Below, in pieces: positions 31,438 to 41,649 of a stretch of DNA of 64,000 nucleotides. Position numbers and translations under genes: made by a program. Numbering within the stretch: the first letter of the stretch is position 1; the number at the start of each line of letters is the position of its first letter. The notes beneath the pieces are model-generated. The model searched no databases, was not told the origin of the DNA, and was given only the letters and a program-made list of their open reading frames with translations. Source of the stretch: Ilyonectria destructans. Lineage: Eukaryota > Ascomycota > Sordariomycetes > Hypocreales > Nectriaceae. The DNA lies in NCBI GenBank assembly GCA_020740775.1, contig JAHEWK010000026.1, positions 542,899 through 606,898 on the forward strand, read 5' to 3'.

Positions 31438-32182
31438 ATGAAGCTCTTTGCTCTTACCACTCTTCTGGCCGCCACGGCTTCGGCTCTGCCTACCTCTCAC
31501 CCTGCTCAGGAGCTTGAGGCTCGTCAGCTTGGTGGCAGAACCACCCGCAACGATCTTACCAACGGCAACAGCGCTTCTTGCGCCGATGTAATCTTTATCT
31601 ATGCCCGAGGTTCAACTGAGACGGGCAACTTGGTTCGTAGACTCTGTTCCAATGACAACATCACTCTCAAACAGACACTAGGGAACTCTTGGCCCCAGCA
31701 TCGCCTCCAAGCTCGAGTCCGCCTTCGGCAGGGACGGCGTCTGGATTCAGGGCGTTGGCGGTGCCTACCGAGCCACTCTTGGAGACAATGCCCTCCCCCG
31801 CGGAACCTCTAGCGCCGCCATCAGGGAGATGCTCGGTCTCTTCCAGCAGGCAAACACCAAGTGCCCTAACGCGACTCTGATCGCCGGTGGCTACAGCCAG
31901 GGTGCCGCACTTGCAGCTGCCTCCATCGAGGACCTCGACTCGGCCATCCGTGACAAGATCGCCGGGACCGTTCTGTTCGGCTACACTAAGAACCTGCAGA
32001 ACCGCGGCCGAATCCCAAACTTTCCTGCTGATAGAACCAAGGTCTTCTGCAACACTGGTGATCTCGTATGCACAGGTTCCTTGATCGTTGCTGCGCCTCA
32101 CCTTGCTTATGGTCCTGACGCTCGTGGCCCAGCCCCTGAGTTCCTTATTGAGAAGGTTCGAGCTGTGCGTGGCTCTGCTTGA
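31438..32182 (+). CDS. cutinase (secreted serine esterase)
   Basis: Two exons (31438-31632, 31682-32182) give 231 residues, the usual cutinase size. Cutinases hydrolyse ester bonds of plant cutin outside the cell. The protein begins with a signal peptide ([18 protein letters not shown]) and a short propeptide ending ELEARQ. The nucleophile elbow is [10 protein letters not shown], with the catalytic Asp and His in [20 protein letters not shown]; the cysteines of both disulfides are present. The 49-bp intron has an unusual donor, GTTCGT, but its removal gives the expected [20 protein letters not shown]. The gene is convergent with the decayed acyltransferase on the other strand. No lesion was seen. 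Confidence 0.93.
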
Positions 32183-32341
32183 GGAGGATTAAGATCTTAA
32201 CGGCCGGGCCTGTTACTAGTTGCATAGTTTCAAGTTTTATTTTTCTTTAGAATGGTTGAGATAGATTGGTTTTAACCCCCAATTTACTACAAATTGCCTA
32301 TCTTTCAAGCTAAAGAAGTAATGAAAGGTGATATACATAAT

Positions 32342-33810
32342 CTATTGCCCAAGAAACCTCAACCAGGCTTCCACTCCCTGAGCCAGTCGAGCACAACTTT
32401 CATTGCCCTCGATTGACTCTTGCCAGGAAAGGGTAACAGACAAATCACGACCCTCGATAGACGGGGTACTTATCTGCACGAATGGTCCCGCTACGTGTGC
32501 GCTCAAGGCGAAGTTGGCCTGATTTATAGACCACCTATCATTCCCACCATGCACCGCTGTCTCGACCTCGCTTTCTCCATCAATAACGCCGAGATTGGTA
32601 ACAATCCAGGATAGCTCGCGATCTCTTTTCGCTTGGTCTCCGTGATACTCCTGCCAGTCATGTACCAGCTTCATCAAGCCGACAATGTTGTTTTTCAGGC
32701 CGGCGTTCAGCCTCTCCTCGATATCCCCACGGGCGACCCGTGATGCTGACCATATTTCCTTCTCAAGATAACGGATGGGCTGGGCTTCCCAATTGTTGGT
32801 CCGGGCTTTTGCTCGGATATCAGCAACCAGGCTGTAGCCAAATGTGTGGTGGATGGACGACACATAGTTCTGCACGCTCCGTCGGGCGTCAACTCCCTTC
32901 TGGCGCTCCTCGCCATTGCCTTTTCTGGGGCACATGAATCTCCGCTGGTCCATTGCCCTGGCGGCGGTGAAATCGCGGGCCTTCCCTTGAGGACGCAGCA
33001 GGCCGGTTAGAGTGGTACCGTGCTAGCGACAGGCGGCAAGAATGCGACCAAGAGCTTCATTTTAGATGTTGAAGGAATTGGCCTGTGAAGCATATGACCC
33101 GAGTTGGGGAGGAGCGCATGTGGCCTTTGCCGACTTGGAAGAGAGTAGGGACGGGCCGAAGGTATGCCATACTTGTGAAAAGGCAAACCCGAGAGTGATG
33201 GGTTGTTTGGCCAATTTCTCTTGGGTTGGGGGAGAGGGAATTCTTGTGCGGCCAAGGCAGTCGAGATTGCCCTCAAGTCGGGAACAAAGGGACCCCAGCT
33301 GGCGGGGCGATGAAGGCTTTGCAACAGCGAGAGATGAAAAATCGTGCCTCTCATTCCATCACAGTTTGCGTGATTCCAGATGAACATGATGTCAACGAAG
33401 TCGTCTGCTTCGGTGCGCATGAGAAGCCGCCTCCAGCCGGGTCGAGTTTCCAAGTGTTCAAACGTGGCATCAAGCTGATAGAGAAGAGTGGCCTTGTACT
33501 GCTTGTCGTAGCCCGTTGAGTCGGCCAGAATATGCCACTGGATGTGATCGGCCAGGTCGATCGTCGGAAGCGAGGCCCAAGAGGGCTTTCTGGTGCTCTC
33601 GCCGACGAGCCCAACTTGCATCGGGAACTGGGGTATAGTCTGGGCGACGGCATTTTCAAACCGTCGCACTACTTCCTTGTGCATATCGACGCCTGTCAAG
33701 GATGGAGGGAGGTGATAGCGGCAAGTGATGGCGGTGCCGCAGTAGTGTCGGACGTTGTGCAGGGCTGATTGATACAGCTCACTAAATCTTGTCAGCACAT
33801 ACCGTACCAT
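32342..33810 (-). pseudogene. alcohol O-acetyltransferase (AATase)-like, decayed
   Basis: Two long minus-strand frames belong to one protein. The first (33810-33007) has the N-terminal AATase pattern (YCGTAITCRYHLPPSL) and an H-x3-D acyltransferase motif in IWNHANCDGMRG. The second (32953-32342) has the C-terminal part, with SIHHTFGYSLVADIRAKART and LSVTLSWQESIEGNE. Between them the conserved RILAACR-HGTTLTGLL reads across a TAG at about 33022 and sits in a shifted frame relative to the first part, so at least one nonsense change and one frameshift are present. The family transfers acetyl groups from acetyl-CoA to alcohols. An intron might mask one lesion, but the TAG lies inside a conserved block. 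Confidence 0.7.
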
Positions 33811-33880
33811 GTGAGTACGCAGGGGAGTAGGGCCCTAAAGACAACCAAGTCGGCGCAGACGAGTCTTTGCTACGGGCAAC

Positions 33881-34617
33881 TCAGCGGCAGAATCTAATCC
33901 GACCATAGTGAAATAGATACCATGCAGTACCCACCCACGGGTAACACCCACCTATCTCTTTGGTTGTCTGTGCCGCTGCTGCTGCCTCTGATCCCGATGA
34001 CTGGAAGAGTTCTTCATATCGCAGAGGGCATGCCTTCGAAGTCATTATATGACCCAATGTGTGACATCTGCTGCATTTAGGCTGTGCCTTTGGCTGTGCT
34101 GCTGCTTCAACTGCTTCGAATGCACTAGGCTCTCGCCTTGTGCTTGTTATCGGCCGATTACGTCTCTGGTTAAGCTGCCTCGGGGCTGCTCTGGGCTCTA
34201 GCATTGGCCGTGGTTGAGCTATATCTCGCTTCAAGCGCCAATGGGGATGAAAATGCTCTAGTAAAATGGCCTGCCCTTCCTCCTCGAGCTTCTTCAAGGT
34301 ATGAACACATGGCAGTCCATATGAGGATGTGAAGGCCCCGGTACAGGAAGCTTTGAGTGGCTTTGAAAGCAATTGCCGTTGTTCTTGTACTTTACGCAAG
34401 GCCTTGTGTGAGACCCAGCCCCGTATTGCCTCGAACAATACTCCAGAGATGTCTAGTGGCATCGATACCTGCTGAGAAGCCCGCATATACTTTAGTTCTT
34501 TTAGTTGGTTAGTAACAGCAGGTCTCATGGCTTGCCAAGCATCAAGAGGTCCAAGGTAGATATCTTGATGTGTGCTTTTATTAATGAATGGATCCCTTCG
34601 GCCCTAAGAGATTTATT
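33881..34617 (-). pseudogene. MULE transposase, C-terminal part
   Basis: Reading from 34617, codons for NKSLRAEGIHSLIKAHIKIS and then AWQAMRPAVTNQLKELKYMR match the C-terminal half of FAR1/MULE transposases. A SWIM-type zinc motif (CTGAFTSSYGLPCVHTL) and a C-terminal zinc knuckle (CSRCHTLGHIMTSKAC) follow. A one-base shift lies near 34543 (LDL to DAW). It stops at 33881. It begins where the N-terminal part at 1609-3152 leaves off, allowing for about ten missing residues. Confidence 0.8.
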
Positions 34618-34619
34618 AG

Positions 34620-34805
34620 TGTGAACGGCCTCTAGTAACTGTATTCCAGCTATCTAGTCCAGGATGCTATTTGCGTCAAAGATGAAGAAGAAAGAAGTAA
34701 GTTCCCAAGTGCCCCTGAGCTGTGGAACGATTATCATCCCTGGCGCGCACGTGCCTAGTACGTCTTGCGGCACAGCCGCAAGGATACGGGCCCTGGCCCG
34801 TGACA
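34620..34805. mobile_element. LTR-like repeat, copy B (186 bp)
   Basis: Nearly identical to copy A at 1423-1608 (TGTGAACGGCC to CCCGTGACA). The flanks ATTAG and TCTAG do not match. It directly adjoins the MULE C-terminal piece. Confidence 0.65.
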
Positions 34806-34976
34806 TCTAGGGCAAATAGCTATCAATCCAGTGAGTCACAAGGGGGTCAAGATAACTGTTAAAGACAGCGATCCAGCCAGTAAGTCAATAAGCTAGACAT
34901 ATGCCAGAGGGAAGCCTAGATGTCGCATTCTGTCTCACTAACTCATCAGACCAAAAGTGGAATGCACACTCCAACA

Positions 34977-37900
34977 CAGGCTTTCTATCCATACTCCATA
35001 CTCCATACAGACCCGTATGGAATATGGAATATGGAATGGGCCTCGTATGGAAGCTTATTCCATACGTATGGAATACAAAAAATGACGTCATCTCACACTA
35101 CCACTATCGTATGTCACACTGAGTGGATAGGATCAGGATGATGATGATGAAAGCTCTTGATTTCCTATCTAACGAAGGGCTAGGGATCGGTCTTATAGAT
35201 GAAGATGAGGGCGGCCTCCGGCGGCCTCCGGGCCCGAGGTCCGGAGGTCTGAGACCGGAGGACCCACCTGCCGGGGGTCTGAGACCCGGTCCGGACCGGA
35301 TTCCTAGCAGCCGGTCTGGAAGCTGTTCCAGGCATCTTACGATGATCCCAAAATGTGACATCGTAAAGAACCAGGTTTGGGAGCTCTGCAATTCAGTAAT
35401 TGTACAGTGATTTGCCTGCCGTCGGCTGCAGACAGAGCTGACATTGAAGTATGAACCAGCATAGACGAAGGTTTGGGATCACTCTGAAACAGACTATAAT
35501 AGCGGGAATAATATTTTTACTTTTCAGTCTTGAAAAGAATCAGGTGTTGAGCCCCGCCACCTTTCCATACTACCACCTTCCTCCTCGTTCTCCCCCTCTT
35601 CGACCAAGTCGACCGGAATTCCCTGGGTGATGCCGCTCTTAATCCAGCTCTTCATGCACTCTCCTCTCTCAATTGTACGACTTCCCAGCCGACATCGATC
35701 CCATGATATTGTGCGTCGTGCGCCAGAAAAGACGCGCTCTGGCTCGGCCGACATAGCGGGTATTGAGAGGATATCGACGGCCATTTTGGATAGACGGGGG
35801 TATCGTTGTTGCTGCTCCTCTCTAAGCCACCAAGCAAGCGGGGAACAGTCGATGGCGACAGGAGTTTCCGCGGTGAAGGACTTGTATTCGTCGAGATCAC
35901 TCATCGCTGGGCTAACGACATCGAGCTCTCGAGCAAGCAGGTCATACTCGTCGAGTGGCTGTAGGCTGTCTCGTAGGTCAGGCGTTGTGGTGGCAATCGG
36001 TACCCCCTGGTAGTAATCCTCCCAATACTTCTTCACGCCATCAAGGACTGGTTTGTGCCACGATTTGGGCCAGTTCTTCTTAACATGGGCCATACGCCGC
36101 GACGGATGAAGTATCATGGCTGCACCATAGGCAGGGCTCTCATCTGTAAGCTGGTAATACTTGTCAAATATAGCCCATGAGGCTGCAATGCAACTTCGGA
36201 GGGGATGATTGTCGGATTGCTTTTGGAAGGCTTGTGTGTAATGCTTGTGAAGAACGTCCATGGTGAAGAGCGTGCGGTCCAGAGTGGCATAGCGGCCCTC
36301 CGTGAGTTGAGTAATCTTCCAGAAGGGTTGAAGGAAAGCGCGTGTTTCCCGTAGGACTCGCCACTCATTAGGGGTGAGATAATCGTCCTGCGTGTCCTCA
36401 TAGTACTTTCTCTGATACCACTCCACATGCTCCTGGAGATCAAGGACAACGTCTAGAAGAAGGAACCATGAGTTCCAGCGCGTATCGTTGTCAAGGCCCA
36501 ACGACCTTCCAGCGCGCTTCTTAAATAGATTCCACCGATAATCATTCTCGCGCATGTGCACTGAGATATTGTGGACTTTGCCAAGTGGCCCCAGTCGACG
36601 CCAACCAAGCGCTTTTTGCGCCTTGACCCGTTCAGCAAAGTCACTGCCAAACGCAGCTTCGTCGTCGCCCTCAATCTGTTCCAGAGCTGCTCGTGCGGCT
36701 TCTTTGGAGTCCATGAAGAGGAAGGCTTGAACAGCGAGGTTGATGACATGGCCATGGCATCGAATCCTCTGCTTCTTTGCCTCCCAGTTGATGCCTTTCC
36801 CCTGAAGATGTTTGCCCAGCAAACGGCAGAGCTTGTCGTTTGAACCATGGTTATCACCGGTATAGAAGCCGATCTTATTCCAGATGTTATAGTCTTCGAG
36901 GACATGCTGGAGAAGCTTCCACTGCTCAGCTCCGCCATGGCTACCCGGCCCATCGAGGCCGGGTAGCTCTGATAGAGCAAGCAGCGCTTGCAGTGTCTCC
37001 TTAGCGTCCGTGTCGACAAATTTGACGCAAATTCCGAGGAAGGCTTTGTGATTCGGAGCCGACCAAACATCTACAGAGAGATGGAGCTTCGACGACGAGG
37101 ATTGCAGCTTTCTCCGCAGGACATCCTTGTGCACACAATAAGAATTGGAGACAAGCTTTTGAATGGAGCCGTGGGAGAGGCTAATTAGGTCCTCCGCAGT
37201 GTAGTTCACCGCGCAAATAAGCGCGTGTAATTCTGGCCAAGAGCTGCAGTTGTAGGAGAGATTGCGGACGGTGACGAGCTGTACCAGGGCCTCAAGTGCG
37301 GCCTTCCGATTGACTGCAGCTCTAAGAGTTTCCTCTTGCCTCGCCAATTGCTTCGTAGTATTCGCCTCACCAGCCTTGGCGAAAGCATCCTGAATAAGGT
37401 TGTCGCGTTGTTTCTTGATCGGATGGTCGTGGGCAACTAACTCAATTCCGTGGATTTTGAGCAAATGGCGGCGAAACGTGGTTGAGACAGTCGTGGAATA
37501 GGTCGGATCTCTGCAATGCATACAATAATAGATCTTCTCATTTTTCCGAGGGCAGCGCGCAGGCTCTGAGTTCTGAGGCTCACGGGCATGTGCCCAAGTA
37601 TTTGCAGTTGACTTGCGTTTTCGAGTCTTGCGGCCGCTGTTGTAGGATGGATCTTGCGGAGCAGAACTTGGAGATGAGCGAAGCCCAGTGGTGGACGAAG
37701 CCGACCCCGCACGGTCAGTGGAATGATTTGAAGCGAGGGAGGACGGTTGGAACATTTCCGGGCCGATCGCATCACGACGCGCCTTTTCGTTGCTGATGTC
37801 GAAGCGGAAACCCGATGAAAGTGCCTGGTAATTACACAGCCCCTGAATTTGCTGCGGCAGGATTAATATTCTTCCGGCCTTATTCCATACGTATGGAATA

Positions 37901-37988
37901 CGGACGGCCCGTATGGAATATGGAGTATGGAGTATGGAATATTCCATACTCCATCACTTATTCCATACGAGTATGGATAGAAAGCCTG
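34977..37988 (-). mobile_element. hAT element 1, complete with 18-bp terminal repeats
   Basis: 3012 bp bounded by perfect inverted repeats CAGGCTTTCTATCCATAC. Both subterminal regions carry many GTATGGAATA/TATTCCATAC palindromic motifs. A long transposase frame fills the middle. Flanking 8-mers (CTCCAACA and GGTCTCCC) do not match, so the target duplication has been lost or the flanks have recombined. Confidence 0.88.
35524..37755 (-). CDS. hAT transposase (BED finger, RNase H-like core, hATC domain)
   Basis: An uninterrupted frame. The likely start is MFQPSSLASNHSTDR at 37755, giving 743 residues; an upstream extension to 37947 would run into the terminal repeat and is less likely. A BED-type zinc finger is seen as YYCMHCRDPTYSTT...FRRHLLKIHG. 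Catalytic-core landmarks are LHLSVDVWSAPNHKAFLGI, KIGFYTGDNHGSNDK, RCHGHVINLAVQAFLF and GLDNDTRWNSWFLLL. The C-terminal dimerisation domain ends WWLREEQQQRYPRLSKMAVD and IPAMSAEPERVFSGARR. No stops or shifts are visible, so it could be functional. It would act in the nucleus on its own ends. Confidence 0.9.
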   Translation of the reverse strand: MFQPSSLASNHSTDRAGSASSTTGLRSSPSSAPQDPSYNSGRKTRKRKSTANTWAHAREPQNSEPARCPRKNEKIYYCMHCRDPTYSTTVSTTFRRHLLKIHGIELVAHDHPIKKQRDNLIQDAFAKAGEANTTKQLARQEETLRAAVNRKAALEALVQLVTVRNLSYNCSSWPELHALICAVNYTAEDLISLSHGSIQKLVSNSYCVHKDVLRRKLQSSSSKLHLSVDVWSAPNHKAFLGICVKFVDTDAKETLQALLALSELPGLDGPGSHGGAEQWKLLQHVLEDYNIWNKIGFYTGDNHGSNDKLCRLLGKHLQGKGINWEAKKQRIRCHGHVINLAVQAFLFMDSKEAARAALEQIEGDDEAAFGSDFAERVKAQKALGWRRLGPLGKVHNISVHMRENDYRWNLFKKRAGRSLGLDNDTRWNSWFLLLDVVLDLQEHVEWYQRKYYEDTQDDYLTPNEWRVLRETRAFLQPFWKITQLTEGRYATLDRTLFTMDVLHKHYTQAFQKQSDNHPLRSCIAASWAIFDKYYQLTDESPAYGAAMILHPSRRMAHVKKNWPKSWHKPVLDGVKKYWEDYYQGVPIATTTPDLRDSLQPLDEYDLLARELDVVSPAMSDLDEYKSFTAETPVAIDCSPLAWWLREEQQQRYPRLSKMAVDILSIPAMSAEPERVFSGARRTISWDRCRLGSRTIERGECMKSWIKSGITQGIPVDLVEEGENEEEGGSMERWRGSTPDSFQD

Positions 37989-38744
37989 GGTCTCCCGTCA
38001 AGGTGACCGGGCAGTTTCTCAGTGTTGCACCTCTTATTCCACTCCCTCTGGTCCCAGAAAAGTACAAAGACGACTACGTCAGTCATAAACAGAATAAAAA
38101 CGTAACTATACCTTCAGAAGAGTTAACTCAGTTACTCCTGGGTGAGACAATCCACGACCCCCTGTACTCATTCTAGGCATAGCTGACCCGGGTCCCGCCA
38201 TCCGCAGCTGCTTATAAGCCAGATAAAACCTCGCCGCTCTCAGTGCCCGCTCTTCATCCGTCGGGTCACACTGGAATTCCTCCAACTTATTTGCAAGTCT
38301 GCGGGCTTGATGGTCTACGTGACGAAAGTCTCATATACGAGCGTATACTCGGGCAGGAGAATGGCATTGTGAAAGGCCTCTAGTGAGTTGATTCAACTAA
38401 CTAGTCCCTATGCTGTTTACTTTCAAGATGAAGAAAGGAAAGAATCTAAATACAAACTGGGTGCGTGAAGACGCGTTATATCTTCTTTAATATAGAAGAT
38501 TCGAGAATCAACTCGATGGCGCTGTGGAGAAGAATTCGGGCTTGGCGGCAGAGCCGCCAGCCAAGTGGGCCTGACCCGTTACAGGCATTGCTACGCGACT
38601 GGATCTCTATCCAGGGCTGCCCCATCATTTTTGGGAATTCTTCCCTCAATTGACCAAGCATGTCGAGAAAAGGACAAACGATACCGTGGAAGGGATTCAG
38701 TGGTTGTTGAAAAGTACCACGGCATAAGGTAGTTTTTGTATGTC
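37989..38744 (-). other. minus-strand coding remnant split by a solo LTR
   Basis: After removing the LTR at 38368-38583 and one GGCAT, minus-strand codons join as MGQPWIEIQSRSNAILLPEY and continue to YETFVT-stop. A further stretch, ARRLANKLEEFQCDPTDEER, is open in another frame. I do not recognise the family. It may be a piece of an old transposon or host gene. Confidence 0.35.
38368..38583 (+). mobile_element. solo LTR with TSD GGCAT (relative of copies A-C)
   Basis: 216 bp, starting TGTGAAAGGCCTCTAGTGAG and ending GACCCGTTACA, flanked by GGCAT at 38363-38367 and 38584-38588. It shares its start, CTAGTCC...ATGCTGTTTAC and AAGATGAAGAA blocks with the copies at 1423, 34620 and 61642, which is the best evidence that those copies are LTRs. 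Confidence 0.88.
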
Positions 38745-38752
38745 CAGAGGAG

Positions 38753-41641
38753 CAGGGTAGAGAATCAATCCATCCACGTCAATATCCGACTTTGTGGATT
38801 GAATTGACGGCTTACTCAGCAAAGTGCTCGTGGATTGATGTCCACGAGGCTATCTGTGGATTGATGGCCATAATATTGAACCCGTGGAAGACCCCTGTCA
38901 CATTAACTCAGATTTCCTAATCGGGCAATTCGTGAACCTAGGGCCGAAACTTCTATTGCATCACTCCTAGTGCTCCTCCGAACAAGCCCGTCCAACAGCC
39001 TCCTCCAACGCTGTATCGTCAAGCAGTACGCTATTGACATCTTCGATAATGCCTTCGCGTAACCAAGATCGCAGCGTTTGGATTAGTCCAATCGTGCCAG
39101 CGTCTAAGCGGTTTCGGAGGGGCGTGACCATCAACCCAGTGGCGGAGAACAGTCTCTCGCACTCTGAGCTCATGGCCGGCACTGTCATGACGTCAAGAGC
39201 CATTCGAGATAGCCTCGGGTACTCAAACCTCTTGAGAATCCAATACTCAACTGGGTCTGCGACGTCCTTGTCGCTCCCAGACACACTGGCCTGCCAGCGG
39301 ATACATTCATCCGCTCGAGCAGCGGAGGGTTGGCTTTGACGGTAGCGGTTACGATACCGATCAAAAGAGGACAAGGTCGTCTTTCGCCTCTTTACAACCG
39401 GACCTTCAGGAGACGTGACTGTGATCTGTAGGTCTCTGTATTCCGTATCCCAAAGACATTGCACGATATCCTTCGCTTCATCGACCCAGCCGACCCCAAA
39501 CCTCGTCGAAATAGTCCCATCGTAGGCTAGAGTGTAAGGCGGCGGCGGCGTAGTATACTGGCGAGTCCCTCAAAGTATTGTAATATTTATCAAGCTTCTT
39601 CCAGCCAAGGTTGATGTTGACACCGAATTGCTCCGGCTCAGGATGCCTCTCAATACGCGATTTTGCGTCCTCGAGCTTCCCAAGTAGGAATTCGAACGCC
39701 TCCAGCACATCAGTCATAGAGCCAAATGTTTCCCTAACTCCAGACGATCGATATCGCGACTGTCCGTCTCCCTGAAGTACTTGCACAACGACGTGAAAGT
39801 CGGAGAGAACCTCATCAAACGTCCTCAGTACCGCCCAATCGCTCTCGTTGATGAAGCTCGACTCCTCGAGGCAGGGAGGAAACTTCTGTCCTCCCTCACC
39901 TTTCCGAGCGTCTCGGAATAGCCTCTTGGCTTTGGCGATGAATTCTTCGTAGAAGGGCTGCAAGCGAAGCATTCGCCTTATCATGTAGTATTGGGATAAC
40001 CATCTAGTATCGTTGTCAAGGACAACGTCAACTGGCCGTTGCTTTCCTGCTTCAGGATCGCCAGAAGCTGCAAATGAGTCTTGTTGCAGTTGACGAAGCA
40101 ACTGAGTCAGTAAGTCGGACCGATGGACCCAAACGACGAAGTTATGCGCTTTCCCGACAGGACCCTTCCGCATCCACTCGTCATGGGTTGCTCTTGCCAA
40201 AGCTTCCCCCTTGACGAGTGATTTCTCAAACGCATCAACATCCTTTCCAAAGAGAAGGGATGTAACAACAAGGTTAAGGATGTGTCCCATGCATCGAACA
40301 CGTCGTTGAACCGGGTCGAACTTCAGCTCTTCTGCAATCTCTGCCATTGCCGTTTCATTATTTGCTGCATTGTCGAGAGTGAAGTAACCGACCTTGTCCT
40401 CGATGCCAAACGACCTAATGATCTCGAGGATCTCGGCGGCAATGTTCTCGCCACTATGTCGCTCTACCAGCTCCGGAATGCCGAGCACGACTTTTTGGAG
40501 CTGATTCTCGTGGTCTCTGAAGACAGCCGTCACGCCATATAACGCGTGACGATTCCTAGTCCTTGCGCCGTCAAAAGCAATGTGGATCTGACCCGGCGAC
40601 CTCTTCAAGACCTGTTGGACCGTGCTATGATATCGTTCGAATTGTTGAACCGCCAGTCTGTGTACGGTCCTCGCCGTAATGTGCGCACTCGTAACCTTGA
40701 CCGCCGGATTGAGGTATTCGAAAATCTGTTGCAATCGAGGGTGTTCAACCTGCTTGAACGATTGCTGGCTTTCGACTATCCAGTTGACAATGAGCTTCTG
40801 GAACTCTCCGCGATCGAAGCGTTAGATCAAGCTATTGGCCACCGCTTGATCCTTTGGATCGGAACGTTTGAGGCTCATGAAGTCCGAAATAGAGGCAAGC
40901 ACCCTCTTGCCTCCTTTCTTCTGTGACGGTGTTGATCGTCGTCCTGATGGATCCCAGTAGCTATGAGCTTTCTAGAGGTGGAGTTCAGCGTTTTGGGTAC
41001 CTTTGGGCTCGTATGACTGCGGTGTGGGGTCTTCTGGCGCACACATGGCATACAGATCCATCGTCGGGATGTTTTGGATTGAATCTCGACCCCGTAATTC
41101 CATACCCATGATAGGGTATCTTTGCTGCGCTCGGCCAGCGTGAATCCCTTCCAGACGCGGAAGATCCTCCGCTCCTCATCACTTGTTGGTATCCAAGTAG
41201 AAGGTTGGAGGGCTTCCGGGTCCGGATCCAGAGCAAGCCGAGGGACCTCGGCATGCCCGTCGTTGTTGGTCGGTAGCTCAGGGTCAAAAGGTAAGTCTAC
41301 CGTCTCGAAATTGAAGGTTCACCGACCGTAGTAAATGGGGAGATATTTGGGTTCAGGCGTTACCTTATATCGCGTCAGGGCGTGTCAGAACGCGTCCGAT
41401 TTATTGCCTGATTAGATGTGTTAGTGTTTGCGCAGAGGTACGTAGCAAATGTTAACGAAATATATCAGTGCACCCATATACCCCTGACTAGCGTCCACGT
41501 CAATCCACATCTCAATCCACGAGCCCTCAACCGTGGATGGATTGATTACATAACAACAGGTTTCATGGATTGACGTTGACGTGGATTGAAGTCAATGTAT
41601 TGATCAATACCGTGGAAGTCGTGGATTGATTCTCTACCCTG
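38753..41641 (-). mobile_element. hAT element 2 with 8-bp TSD CAGAGGAG
   Basis: 2889 bp bounded by perfect 20-bp inverted repeats CAGGGTAGAGAATCAATCCA. It is flanked by CAGAGGAG at 38745-38752 and 41642-41649. Subterminal regions are filled with GTGGATTGA/TCAATCCAC repeats on both sides. The transposase inside is damaged. Confidence 0.93.
38967..41287 (-). pseudogene. hAT transposase 2, lightly damaged
   Basis: The order is a BED-type finger (SKDTLSWVWNYG...WICMPCV, about 41150-41040), FDGARTRNRHALYGV, KVGYFTLDNAANNETAM, RRVRCMGHILNLVV, VLDNDTRWLSQYY, and the hATC domain (RFEYPRLSRMALDVMTVPAM...ERLFSATG). Lesions are a TAA near 40824 (in NSLI-stop-RFDRGEF) and a one-base gain in a G run near 39500, after which VDEAKDIVQCLWDTEYRD resumes in the new frame to the stop at 38967. 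It is similar to the transposase at 62-64 kb. Some N-terminal shifts could be introns. Confidence 0.85.
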
Positions 41642-41649
41642 CAGAGGAG

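Noticed and set aside
34806..34976. PiggyBac-like transposase remnant (FHFWSDELVRQ)
   Set aside because: Only a dozen residues are suggestive and no catalytic motif is seen, so the similarity may be chance.
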